The position numbers and the translations under genes are program-made. The notes under the pieces were generated by a model that ran no database searches, was not told where the DNA came from, and saw only the letters and a program-made list of their open reading frames with translations. From the NCBI RefSeq assembly GCF_001592745.1, contig NZ_LUKD01000001.1:1804844-1868843 (forward strand): 64,000 nucleotides of DNA, in the 5' to 3' direction. Below, piece by piece: positions 41,427 to 50,441 of this stretch; the first letter of the stretch is position 1; every line of letters begins with the position of its first letter. The stretch is from Bdellovibrio bacteriovorus. GTDB taxonomy: Bacteria; Bdellovibrionota; Bdellovibrionia; Bdellovibrionales; Bdellovibrionaceae.

Positions 41427-42590
41427 ATGGGAATGAAATTCGTTTTAGCTTTTATTGCGACATGGGCCCTGCACGCGCAGGCGGCCTGGGACCTTAATGA
41501 CGTTTCTTACCTGATGCCTTTACCGAAGGATGCTTCATCCGACGGTCTTTTAGGAACTCAAGACATGGGTAAAGGGGGAGCTCTCTTAACAGCTTCTATG
41601 CTTGAGCGCATGCCTCCGCTAGCTTTGCACATGAATCGTGAGCAAACGGCTCAAGCTATCAAGGTCGTTGCAGTTCGAATCGACCCTTGTTTTCCTTTGC
41701 CGACTCCACAATCCTGCCAAAAACAAATTCGCCTTGTGTGGCAACCTTTTGAAGTCACTCGTCGTGGCACTATTCAATCTGTCGATGCGGCTGTTCACAC
41801 GTTCTATGTTTTGACGGACGATGAATTTAAATCTTTGTTGAAAGATCTAGCGGCATGGAAGAAAAAGCATCCCGCAAATACTCAGTACGTGCCTTTGCAA
41901 GTGCATCCTGCTTGGGCTGGTGAGGGCGATCAAAGTGCCTCTTTGCAAGACTTCAATGCCATTATTAAAAAATACGCGGGCCTGGGAAATATCTCACGCG
42001 CGACAGTGATGGTCTTGCGCGGAGCAGGTGACATGTGGGCCTTTGCTGGATTCTCTTATGAAAATGGTGCTATGGACATGTTTCCGGTACCTCGTTTAAA
42101 TGGTCGCACTTCGCAAGCGTTTGTAAATACCGCGATTCCCTTTGATCACTTTTCAGGGGGAGGAATTTCTCCAGCACCTAAAGGCGCAGATACGTTTAAT
42201 TATTTAGTAGCCGAATCCGCTCGTTTGGGTGAAGGCACAGAAGAAATGATTAGGAACGAAGTTCGTGCGGCTTTCCGTGTAGAAAATCCAAAGAACTTCA
42301 ACCCAGAGAACTTAGATTGCGTCAGCTGTCACGTGGCTCAACCAGCGATTCGTTGGGTATTAGATAATCGTTCGAACTTAAAAGCAGATCAGTTGTGGAA
42401 TTCAGAGATCTATAAAAATGTGAAGTATGATCTTAAGAATGTAACACCCGATATGTGGAACACCCGCATGATTCGTGGCTTTGGTTATTTCAATGACCAT
42501 GTCTCCATCAGTCAGCGTGTGATCAATGAGTCTGCGGAAGTCGCAGATATGTTGAATCAAGACTACGCTCAAAAGAAAGGCCGTAAATAA
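41427..42590 (+). CDS. Secreted c-type cytochrome-like protein
   Basis: A 387-residue protein with a signal peptide (about 1-21, cleavage after HAQA). The start used is the ATG at 41427, with AGGAAGG six bases upstream; a GTG at 41382 lacks a site. The only named motif is CVSCH (in NLDCVSCHVAQPAIRW, about residue 308), the haem attachment site of c-type cytochromes. One haem per chain on a much larger unknown protein is unusual; the first 300 residues match nothing I know. The partner could be a periplasmic electron donor. Confidence 0.65.
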   Translation: MGMKFVLAFIATWALHAQAAWDLNDVSYLMPLPKDASSDGLLGTQDMGKGGALLTASMLERMPPLALHMNREQTAQAIKVVAVRIDPCFPLPTPQSCQKQIRLVWQPFEVTRRGTIQSVDAAVHTFYVLTDDEFKSLLKDLAAWKKKHPANTQYVPLQVHPAWAGEGDQSASLQDFNAIIKKYAGLGNISRATVMVLRGAGDMWAFAGFSYENGAMDMFPVPRLNGRTSQAFVNTAIPFDHFSGGGISPAPKGADTFNYLVAESARLGEGTEEMIRNEVRAAFRVENPKNFNPENLDCVSCHVAQPAIRWVLDNRSNLKADQLWNSEIYKNVKYDLKNVTPDMWNTRMIRGFGYFNDHVSISQRVINESAEVADMLNQDYAQKKGRK

Positions 42591-42596
42591 CGGCCT

Positions 42597-43367
42597 TTAG
42601 TCTTCAATCGCTTGCGTAAGATTTTCCCAAAGTACAGGGCTCAGAAGTTCTGAACCAATCATCATCACAGGTTCCGCGTCTTTCGCACGCCCTTTTTTTG
42701 CTTCTGTTGGTAAGTGACCTGTTCCGCCATGCTTATCAAACCAAGCTCGGCGCATGGCTAAAGAGTTTGAAACGAAGAGATGAGGATAAGCCTCAAGTTC
42801 CTTTTTATTTGCGCGGCCATATTCAAAAGAACTTAAAACGGCGAATTTTTTTGATGATTCAATTCTATCAAGTCTTTGGAATCCAAGCTCTGCCAGGTAT
42901 TTAAACTTCTGACGTCCCGGGGTCTTTGACGTGAATATCAAATCCAAATTTCCCGAAAGGAAGTTGGCTTCAAGTTCATTTAAATCAAAAATATCCAATG
43001 TGATCTTTTTTACGCCCACTTCTTCAAAGCACAAACGAGACGTATTCAGAGCGAAATCCGAAAGTCCTTCTAAGGTTCCGATGTGCAGCTCGCCCACCAT
43101 TTGATTATTGCTAATGCCTTGAAGTTCGGTTTCGAGGCGGCGAATGGACTTTTCAAAGATTTCAGAAAGCTGAAAAGCCACCGACGTCCAACCCGATTTT
43201 CGTTTTGCTGAACGATCTAGAAGAACGATTTTCAGCTCGTCTTCGATTTTTGCGATAATGCGGGAAAGCTGCGGTTGACTTAAACCCACGTGCAAAGCGG
43301 CAGCAGATAAGTTCTTAAAGTTGACGGCTTTGGCTAAGACACTAAGTTCGTAATACAACTGCTGCAT
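42597..43367 (-). CDS. LysR-type transcriptional regulator
   Basis: A 256-residue protein with an N-terminal helix-turn-helix (about 17-40, LSAAALHVGLSQPQLSRIIAKIE) and the start of the periplasmic-binding-like effector region. It is shorter than the typical 300-residue LysR, and the last part of the effector domain seems reduced. It starts 12 bases after the stop of ubiB, so it is probably in the rnr-ubiB unit. Target and signal unknown. Confidence 0.8.
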   Translation of the reverse strand: MQQLYYELSVLAKAVNFKNLSAAALHVGLSQPQLSRIIAKIEDELKIVLLDRSAKRKSGWTSVAFQLSEIFEKSIRRLETELQGISNNQMVGELHIGTLEGLSDFALNTSRLCFEEVGVKKITLDIFDLNELEANFLSGNLDLIFTSKTPGRQKFKYLAELGFQRLDRIESSKKFAVLSSFEYGRANKKELEAYPHLFVSNSLAMRRAWFDKHGGTGHLPTEAKKGRAKDAEPVMMIGSELLSPVLWENLTQAIED

Positions 43368-43379
43368 TCTGGCCTCACA

Positions 43380-45056
43380 CTAAGGTTTACGAATATAATT
43401 AAGAAATGAAATCATGCCTAAAAGGCCCGCGATGATATAACCCACGAAGCTCATCATCGGTATTCCTGCGATATGTCTTCCGGTATCGTGTACGAAGATA
43501 TACGAAGAACTTAAGATCAGCGAGCCGATGATCACGCCTAAGAAAAGTAAATTCGAGGAGCTTTCTACCGAGCGTTTAAGCTCTTTAATTTCGCCCACCT
43601 TCAAGCTGAATGAGTGCTCAGGGCTGTTGATCTTTCTTAAAAAGAAATTCAACTGGCGCGGTAAAGAATTTAAAAATGCTTTGGATTCACGAGCCATCTG
43701 AGTCATGTCGTTCATAACTCGTTCAGGACCAAAGCGTGTTTTAGCGAGTTCTCCGGCAAATTCTAAAGAGTATTGGAGGAAATCAAAATCCTTATGAATT
43801 TTCCGGCCCATGCCCTCGATAGACACGATGGATTTAAAGAAGAGCATCAGGTCCGTGGGAACATGCAAATGGTGTGTCGCCGCGATTCCGGAAGACTTCA
43901 TCAGGATTTTACCCAAATTGACGTTTTTTAAAGTCAAACCGAAGTAGGGGGCAATCAATTCTCGCAAGTCCTTGGCGAAAAGATCAATATTCACACGGTC
44001 GGTGAAAGGGGCTAAGTCCACGTACTCGTAAGCCAGGCGCTCATAGTCCTCTTTAGACAAAGCTAAAAGCATATTTGCGATAGCCGCTTGTGTGCGATTG
44101 TTAAGACGACCGACAACACCGAAATCAATCAAACCAATGTGATTGTCCGGCATGATAAAGAAGTTCCCGGCATGCAGATCGCCGTGAAAAAGCCCGTCTT
44201 CAAACACCATTTTTAGGTAAGCTCGAAGGCCTCTTCGAATAACTTCGTTAGGATCGATATTTGCTTGTTGTAAAGCGCCTTCTTGGCTTAATGGAATTCC
44301 GGCAAGGGCTTCCATGACCAGAACTCGTTCCGTCGTATAATCTAAATAAACTTTCGGGATTTTGATGTGTTCGCTACCCGCGAAATTTTCTTGAAAGCGA
44401 CGGATGTTATTTGCCTCAACTACGAAGTTTGTTTCTAAATCGAGGGTGCGGAAGTATTCATCGACGATGCCCACCGGATTGTAAGGGCGAGTTTCTGGGA
44501 TGTAGGTCACCAACAAGTCCGCTAGAAGATAAAGAACATTCAAATCATCGTTGATGGTTTGAATAATACCTGGCCGTTGCACTTTGATAACAACGTCTTC
44601 ACCTGTGGCTAACCGCGCTTTATGAACCTGGGCGATACTGGCTGAACCCAGAGGTTCAGGATCGATGCTTGCAAACCTTTGATAAAGAGAACTTCCAAAC
44701 TCTTCGCGAAGAACGGATTCAACCGTTTCAAATTTGAGGGGTTGAACGCGGTCGTGAAGCTTTTCAAATTCAGTGACGTATTCTTCGGGGACAAGATCGG
44801 GACGACTGGCTAAAAGCTGGCCTAGTTTGACAAAAGTGGGACCCAGTTCTTCAAAGCTGATTCTCATCCGCTCTGGCATCGAAAAGGCTTCGATGTCAGA
44901 GCTTGAGTTTAAGCGCTCGATAATGAACTTACCGAGTTTTACCTTTTCCGCGACCTGATGAAACCCGTGCTTTGCGAACACCCCGACGATCGTTCGAAGT
45001 CTCGCCGCGTTTTTTAGTGTTTTGCCGATCTGGCTTCCGGTCTTTAAGGCTGTCAC
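43380..45056 (-). CDS. ubiB: UbiB/ABC1-family atypical kinase
   Basis: A 558-residue protein of the ABC1 family needed for ubiquinone synthesis. The KxGQ motif is PTFVKLGQ (77-80), the Ala-rich nucleotide loop GSASIAQVHKA and DLHAGN (FHGDLHAGNF) are present, and LIDFGVVGRL completes the atypical kinase core. Two membrane helices lie at the C-terminus (about 505-553). The start is a GTG (complement of 45054-45056). Its first 42 codons overlap the end of rnr in another frame, and the N-terminal sequence is the conserved one, so the overlap is real. Confidence 0.9.
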   Translation of the reverse strand: MTALKTGSQIGKTLKNAARLRTIVGVFAKHGFHQVAEKVKLGKFIIERLNSSSDIEAFSMPERMRISFEELGPTFVKLGQLLASRPDLVPEEYVTEFEKLHDRVQPLKFETVESVLREEFGSSLYQRFASIDPEPLGSASIAQVHKARLATGEDVVIKVQRPGIIQTINDDLNVLYLLADLLVTYIPETRPYNPVGIVDEYFRTLDLETNFVVEANNIRRFQENFAGSEHIKIPKVYLDYTTERVLVMEALAGIPLSQEGALQQANIDPNEVIRRGLRAYLKMVFEDGLFHGDLHAGNFFIMPDNHIGLIDFGVVGRLNNRTQAAIANMLLALSKEDYERLAYEYVDLAPFTDRVNIDLFAKDLRELIAPYFGLTLKNVNLGKILMKSSGIAATHHLHVPTDLMLFFKSIVSIEGMGRKIHKDFDFLQYSLEFAGELAKTRFGPERVMNDMTQMARESKAFLNSLPRQLNFFLRKINSPEHSFSLKVGEIKELKRSVESSSNLLFLGVIIGSLILSSSYIFVHDTGRHIAGIPMMSFVGYIIAGLLGMISFLNYIRKP

Positions 45057-47517
45057 TATTCATCTCCGAATAGTTGTCATTATCACGAAGTTTAGACTGT
45101 TCGGCAAACATCAATTTCTTACTGAGCTTGGGCTTGTCTTTAGCAGAGGTCTCTTCGCTTTGACCGCGATATCTCTCTGGACCAAGGATCATGTTCAATA
45201 GATCTTGATTCGGTCCGCGCTGTTCGTCGTCCTCGCGAGGCTGCGGTTTAAAACCGTGGGCTCTTTCGGCTTTTTCAATTTTGCGAGCTTGTCCGTCGCG
45301 TTCTTGTCGAGTATCCGCAAAGAATCGAGAAGATTGTTTCTTCTGATCTTTCTTAAAGCCTTCTTTTTTGAACGGCTTTTCATCGCGGTCGCGTTTGTGA
45401 TCACGGTCGCGATCGCGTTCACCACGACCTCGTTCACCACGTTCGCCACCACGATCTTTACGAGCAGAAGTGGACTGCTTGGAGCGATTGTCTTCTCTTT
45501 TTCCCGGACGTTGTGGGCGATTTTGCTGGTGTAGTTTCTTAAGGAACTTGTCAGCAGACACTTCAGCGTCGGTCATTTCTTCGTCTTCATCCTCGAGCTC
45601 AACGCCTGCAGGAAGGAAGTTGATTTGACCTAGCTCAGGATCAGCGGCGGCCACTTGAATGCGAATCATATCGCCGATGCTATAACTAAAACCGGATTTT
45701 CTAGCAACAAGGCGCAGATTTTCCTCGTCATATTCGTAACGGTCTCCGCCAAGATCATCTAAACGAATCAGTCCATCGACATCGTATTCACGCAAAAGAA
45801 CGAAGACGCCGAATTTTGCAACCGAGCTGATCATACCGTCGAATTCCTGTCCCACGAATTTTTCCATGAAACGGGCTTTTTTAATCGAGTGAATCTGTCT
45901 TTCCGCTTTCGTGGAACGTTGTTCAGCTGCAGAAAGAATTGTCGAAGCGGAAGAAAGATCGTCTTCGCTCATCAGGCGATAGCGTGATTGCGGCATCACC
46001 TGGTTTTTAATCAAGCGATGAACAATCAAGTCAGGATAACGGCGAATCGGTGAAGTGAAGTGAGTATAGAACTCAAAACCCAGACCGAAGTGGCCCACAT
46101 TATTCATGCTGTACTTAGCTTGGCTCATCGATCTTAAAGTCAAAATATTCAGAATTTGAGCTTCAGGACGATTTTCAAACTCTTCTAAAGCTTTAGTAAG
46201 TCGCTTTTGCAGCTTACCTTGGTTCAATTTAACCTTACCGCCGAAGTTTGCTAGATATTTCTCTAAAAGGGCAATCGCCTGTTCGTTCGGTGGTTCGTGG
46301 ATACGGTACATAGCCGGGATATTGCGACTTGATAGGAACTTAGCGACCGCCACGTTCGCTGCGAGCATCATTTCTTCAATCAGGCGATGTGAAAAGAGAC
46401 GCTCTGAACGTTGGATGTCGACGGGAACTCCCGCGCCATCAATGACTAATTCTGTTTCTGGAATTTCTAGATCTAAAGAGCCTTCTTTAAATCTCTTGGC
46501 CATTAAGATCTTAGCTAAATCTGCTAAAAGAATGATGTTTCCTTTAACATGACTGAATTTTTCGATGTCGGCGCCATCGATGATTTCTTGCGCTTCACCG
46601 TAAGTAACACGCGCTTTACTTTCCATCACGGCTTCATAAAACTTCGAAGTCTTTAGTTCGCCCGTGAAATCAAAAAGCATTTCTGCCACTAGGCACAGAC
46701 GGGGAACGTGTGGATTTAAAGAACAAAGCCCGTTACTTAGAACCTCTGGTAACATAGGGACGACGTAGTTCGGGAAGTAAACGGAAGTTCCGCGCTCATA
46801 AGCATCTTTATCAATAGCGCTGCCGATTTTAACGTAGTGACTGACATCAGCGATGGCGACATAAAGTAGAAAGCCTTCTTCGGTCGTTTCTACGTAAACA
46901 GCATCATCGAAGTCCTTCGCAGTTGCGCCGTCGATAGTGATGAGGTTCTTGTCGCGCAAGTCGACGCGGCCTTTGAAATCCTTTTCGTCAGGAAGTTCAC
47001 TAAAGTGAGAGGCCTCTTCTAAAGTCGCTTTTGAAAACTCTAAAGGAATATTGTTCGAGCGGATAACGCGTTTAATATCTGTTAAAGGATCTAAGGCGTC
47101 ACCGATGATCTCTGTCACTTTACCCGTGAAGGATTTTCCTTCATCAGGATAAGTAAGAATTTCTGCTGCCACCAATTCTTTATCTTTGGCGTTTAAGGAA
47201 TCTTCAAGCTTGATCTTAAGGTCTTGCCCCCATCCTTTGCCCTCATCGCGGATGGCGCCCACTCTGTCGTTCATGCGATAGAAGCGGCCTACAACAGTTT
47301 TTGTTCCACGATTAAGAACACGGATGATTTCACCGCGGAAACGCTCAGTGCCCTTTTCAGGAAAGACTTCAACGGCCACTTTGTCGTTGGTCATGATTCC
47401 TTCCATCGAGTGGCGAGGAATATACACATCAGGATGTTCAGGGTCATCAGGAATAAAGAATCCGAATCCGTCGGGATGTCTTTTGATTGTGCCGTTGAGG
47501 AGTTTTTTCTTTTGCAT
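44929..47517 (-). CDS. rnr: Ribonuclease R
   Basis: An 862-residue 3'-to-5' exoribonuclease. It has an N-terminal cold-shock-like OB region (about 1-70) and an RNB catalytic domain with the Asp cluster in KDFDDAVYVE (201-210). An S1 domain follows at about 575-640, then a 200-residue Lys/Arg/Asp-rich tail. It degrades structured RNA in the cytoplasm. The tail is low-complexity and could bind RNA or the ribosome. Its last 128 nt overlap the ubiB start. Confidence 0.95.
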   Translation of the reverse strand: MQKKKLLNGTIKRHPDGFGFFIPDDPEHPDVYIPRHSMEGIMTNDKVAVEVFPEKGTERFRGEIIRVLNRGTKTVVGRFYRMNDRVGAIRDEGKGWGQDLKIKLEDSLNAKDKELVAAEILTYPDEGKSFTGKVTEIIGDALDPLTDIKRVIRSNNIPLEFSKATLEEASHFSELPDEKDFKGRVDLRDKNLITIDGATAKDFDDAVYVETTEEGFLLYVAIADVSHYVKIGSAIDKDAYERGTSVYFPNYVVPMLPEVLSNGLCSLNPHVPRLCLVAEMLFDFTGELKTSKFYEAVMESKARVTYGEAQEIIDGADIEKFSHVKGNIILLADLAKILMAKRFKEGSLDLEIPETELVIDGAGVPVDIQRSERLFSHRLIEEMMLAANVAVAKFLSSRNIPAMYRIHEPPNEQAIALLEKYLANFGGKVKLNQGKLQKRLTKALEEFENRPEAQILNILTLRSMSQAKYSMNNVGHFGLGFEFYTHFTSPIRRYPDLIVHRLIKNQVMPQSRYRLMSEDDLSSASTILSAAEQRSTKAERQIHSIKKARFMEKFVGQEFDGMISSVAKFGVFVLLREYDVDGLIRLDDLGGDRYEYDEENLRLVARKSGFSYSIGDMIRIQVAAADPELGQINFLPAGVELEDEDEEMTDAEVSADKFLKKLHQQNRPQRPGKREDNRSKQSTSARKDRGGERGERGRGERDRDRDHKRDRDEKPFKKEGFKKDQKKQSSRFFADTRQERDGQARKIEKAERAHGFKPQPREDDEQRGPNQDLLNMILGPERYRGQSEETSAKDKPKLSKKLMFAEQSKLRDNDNYSEMNSDSLKDRKPDRQNTKKRGETSNDRRGVRKARVSSGRGKGKTR

Positions 47518-47640
47518 TGTCTAGGCTTACTTCCTTTTCTTTAGGGTAGCACAAGTTCCCGATCGGAAAAGGAGTTTCTTGTTTGTCTTTCGTTCTTGTC
47601 GCAGGACCTTCCGAAGACGTTCAAGAGGGAAAGAAAGAAT

Positions 47641-47671
47641 AAAAAAAGGGGCCTCTTGCGAGACCCTTTTT
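47641..47671 (-). terminator. Terminator of the 47687-48766 gene
   Basis: On the minus strand a GGG-T-CTC / GAG-GC-CCC stem with GCAA loop is followed by seven T. Confidence 0.75.
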
Positions 47672-47686
47672 GTTGCAAAAGCTCTT

Positions 47687-48766
47687 TTAGAAGCTTGCAA
47701 TCGCGCCCAGCGTGATCATGCTGGCGTCTTTTTTGCTGTTGGCGTTTCCGTCTTCATCAGCAAAAACATCTTCATCTGCTTGATCCATGCGATATTCCGC
47801 ATAGACTTTAAAGTTTTCTGTCAAAGCGATCTTATCTGTCACTGTCAAAGAATTCACTTTGTCAGCATTTCCATAAGTGGCAAAAGTAACTGGATCTACA
47901 AGTTCATTGGCTCCACGAACCATTTCGTAACGTAATGCCAGGTTATGTTGATTCAAACCATAAGAAAGAACTGCACTTGTTGAATCCGCCCAGTGAGCAT
48001 GTTCGCCATCTGGAGTGAATGTGCGTGAATCATAAGTAATAGCTAAAGAGAAATTGTCTGCGAACTTATAAGCGGCCCAAACGCTGGAAGCCGACTTTTC
48101 AACTTTCGCTGTCGCTCCAGAGTCTGTTCCCAAGTAGTAGCCACCGAACCAAGTAAGGTTGCCAAGAACACCTGTTGCTGAAAGCTCTGTCGTTTTAGTT
48201 GGCGTGTAATCATCACCCCAAGCGCTGTAAGTAGATTGGTTGTATGTAGAAAGAGTCGCCGTCAACCAGTCACCTGCGATATAGCGAAGACGCAATCCTT
48301 CACCGTATCCCGGAACGATGGATTGATATGCGATCGTATTATTATAAGTCGAGTTTTCAGACTTTAATAAGGACTCATAACCCATTGTAGTTAAGAAACG
48401 ACCAAAACCGATGTGAAACTGAGAGGTCACTTTATAATAAGCTTCGATTTGATCCAAAGTGCCCAAGTTGTAAGTTGTTTTACCTTCAGCAGGAGTCGTT
48501 GTTGTAACTACCGCAGTTGGTACATAAGCAAGTCGAGCCAAGAAGTTGATTTGATCCGTTTCTTTTTTAAGAAGGATCTGAGCCGAGTTAAGACGGTAAG
48601 TTTCATTCGTTGCCGCACCCGTGTTTGGGATGCCGTTGTCCTTTGTAGACAAAAAGTTATAATCAAATGCCACTTCACCATTTACAGTGATTCCGGCAAG
48701 GTCTGCAGCGTGTGCATTTGCACTCGCAATTAAGCATCCCAACATGACGACTCTCAAAAGTTTCAC
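47687..48766 (-). CDS. Outer-membrane barrel, porin-2-like
   Basis: A 359-residue protein with a signal peptide (cleavage after AHA). It is followed by alternating amphipathic strands with aromatic ends throughout, and it ends in ITLGAIASF, a Phe-terminal strand typical of outer-membrane barrels. Length and pattern resemble the OmpL/bbp2 porin group. It starts at GTG with AAGGAG upstream. It is divergent from a second porin across a palindrome-rich spacer. Confidence 0.75.
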   Translation of the reverse strand: MKLLRVVMLGCLIASANAHAADLAGITVNGEVAFDYNFLSTKDNGIPNTGAATNETYRLNSAQILLKKETDQINFLARLAYVPTAVVTTTTPAEGKTTYNLGTLDQIEAYYKVTSQFHIGFGRFLTTMGYESLLKSENSTYNNTIAYQSIVPGYGEGLRLRYIAGDWLTATLSTYNQSTYSAWGDDYTPTKTTELSATGVLGNLTWFGGYYLGTDSGATAKVEKSASSVWAAYKFADNFSLAITYDSRTFTPDGEHAHWADSTSAVLSYGLNQHNLALRYEMVRGANELVDPVTFATYGNADKVNSLTVTDKIALTENFKVYAEYRMDQADEDVFADEDGNANSKKDASMITLGAIASF

Positions 48767-48974
48767 ATGAACTCCTTTATATAGGTTCTGAGTATTTCAG
48801 TGCTGAAAAGGATATGACCTAGGTCCAGTTTCTGTAACGTAAAAAGATATAAACTAGACCATGATCTAGTGCGCCAACTCTAAATTGAAATTTCGCGTCA
48901 AATGTCCAAATCCGGTATTTAAATTGGACCAAGAAACGGTAGCGAAATCGCATCACTAAAAATTTTTCGGGGAA

Positions 48975-49046
48975 ATTTTCGAACACTCTTCCTTGCGATG
49001 AAATCCACAACTGTTGCGGATTTCATCGAAATAAAAAGTTCGAAAA
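48975..49046. repeat. Nested palindrome in the porin spacer
   Basis: Outer arms TTTTCGAAC (48976-48984) and GTTCGAAAA (49038-49046) enclose an inner 33-bp near-perfect palindrome (48996-49028) with 11-bp arms CGATGAAATCC and GGATTTCATCG, itself centred on CAAC-T-GTTG. It has no T-run, so it is not a terminator. It lies in the 500-bp divergent spacer 48767-49266. Confidence 0.7.
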
Positions 49047-49082
49047 AATCGTATCAAAAAAAAGAAAAAGGAAAGAGCACGA

Positions 49083-49104
49083 CCTGTGGATTTGAAACCA
49101 CAGG
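49083..49104 (+). other. Hairpin in the porin leader
   Basis: Perfect 7-bp stem CCTGTGG (49083-49089) and CCACAGG (49098-49104), eight-base loop. Confidence 0.5.
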
Positions 49105-49196
49105 ATGAAACTTATTGATGAGTTTTTCGGTGATGAGGAAAGGCTCGTAAAATTTTTGTTGTTGATCTTGGACTAGCTCATCATTAGCATTTTTTA

Positions 49197-49210
49197 TGTA
49201 AACGGTTACA
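49197..49210. promoter_or_regulatory. Operator-like palindrome upstream of the OmpF-like porin gene
   Basis: TGTAA-ACGG-TTACA, an exact 5-bp inverted repeat with a 4-bp spacer, about 57 bases before the start codon. This could be a repressor or activator site. Confidence 0.4.
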
Positions 49211-49266
49211 ACTTTTAATGGATTTAAAAGAGTTCTAAGATTGCAACGAAACGAAAGGATGCAACA

Positions 49267-50370
49267 ATGAAAAAACTTTTAGTAATGGCAGCTGTGACAG
49301 TTGCGGCTACTAACGCGTTCGCGGGTGTAAAACTCGTTGTACGTTCTGACTATGTTAACACTCCAGCTTACGACGCTGCTAACGGCGCCGAAACAGCTGG
49401 AACTTCTCTATTCAAGCCTGAAGTTGCTCGTCTATACCTAACTGGTATGGTTGGTGATGCTACAATCGACGCTGGTTTGAATCTTCGTCAATTCGTAGTT
49501 GAAGACGATACTTTGTCTGGTCCACAAAAAGTGATGACTGTTGATAAGTTCGTTGAACACTTGACTATCTCTAAGCCAATGGGTGATTTCACTTTCACTG
49601 CTGGTAAAATGTGGATGAATGTTGGTGGTTTCGAGCGTCGTGCATTCTACGATGGCGATACTTACCTTACTTCATTGGCTAACGGTGGCGAAGGCGGTCG
49701 TCTTCTTGGTGCGACTCCTGGTTCTGAGAATGAAGGTTCAGTTGTAACTCCTGAAAATATGTCTGGTGTTGCTGCTGCTTACACTATCACTCCAGATCAT
49801 AAAGTTGAGTTCCAATTGGCTAACCAAACTAACTCAGACAGCGATCTTTTGACTTCTGTTAACAAGCGCCACACTATGGGCTTGGCATACTGGGGTTCAT
49901 TTGCCGATAAAATGGTTCAAACATACTTGAGCTACACTATCGGTGCTGCTGATACAGTTGCTGCTGGTCACGAACAAACTTTCATTGGTGCTGGTTTCCG
50001 CTTGGCTCCAATGGAAAATTTGACTGTTGATCTTGAGTACCTTGCAAACTCTGATAAAGAGAACGTAGGTGACACTAAGTCTGAAACTACATCTACTTTC
50101 GTAGAAGCTCGTTACAAAATGGGTATGTGGGTTCCAGTTCTTAAGTACGAAATGTCTACAGACAAAGCTGCTGACGAAGACAACTTCAAGCGTGATGCTT
50201 GGGCAGTTGCTTTGGAAGTTGTTCCAAAAGCTGAAGATGCTTTCCGTTACCACGTAGCTTACACTTCTATCAAAGACAAAGACTTTGATGGCGCTCTTGC
50301 TGGTGCAGAAGATACAACTAAGAGCATGATCACTGTTGGTTTCAAATACGTTGGCGACATCGTTAAGTAA
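49267..50370 (+). CDS. OmpF-like major outer-membrane porin
   Basis: A 367-residue protein with a signal peptide (about 1-19, cleavage after AFA). It has a long series of amphipathic strands with frequent Tyr/Phe, and it ends VGFKYVGDIVK. Codon use is much more biased (GCT, ACT, GTT) than in the neighbours, as expected of a highly expressed gene. It resembles the major porin of Bdellovibrio. A strong terminator follows. Confidence 0.8.
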   Translation: MKKLLVMAAVTVAATNAFAGVKLVVRSDYVNTPAYDAANGAETAGTSLFKPEVARLYLTGMVGDATIDAGLNLRQFVVEDDTLSGPQKVMTVDKFVEHLTISKPMGDFTFTAGKMWMNVGGFERRAFYDGDTYLTSLANGGEGGRLLGATPGSENEGSVVTPENMSGVAAAYTITPDHKVEFQLANQTNSDSDLLTSVNKRHTMGLAYWGSFADKMVQTYLSYTIGAADTVAAGHEQTFIGAGFRLAPMENLTVDLEYLANSDKENVGDTKSETTSTFVEARYKMGMWVPVLKYEMSTDKAADEDNFKRDAWAVALEVVPKAEDAFRYHVAYTSIKDKDFDGALAGAEDTTKSMITVGFKYVGDIVK

Positions 50371-50394
50371 TTGAAGCTTCACTCATGTGAAACT

Positions 50395-50424
50395 AAAAAG
50401 CCCAGGGAAACCTGGGCTTTTTTT
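50395..50424. terminator. Terminator of the OmpF-like gene
   Basis: A 10-bp stem (AAAGCCCAGG with CCTGGGCTTT, loop GAAA), followed by T-runs on the plus strand and flanked by A-runs for the convergent minus gene. Confidence 0.85.
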
Positions 50425-50441
50425 ATTCGTACATCTTTTAT

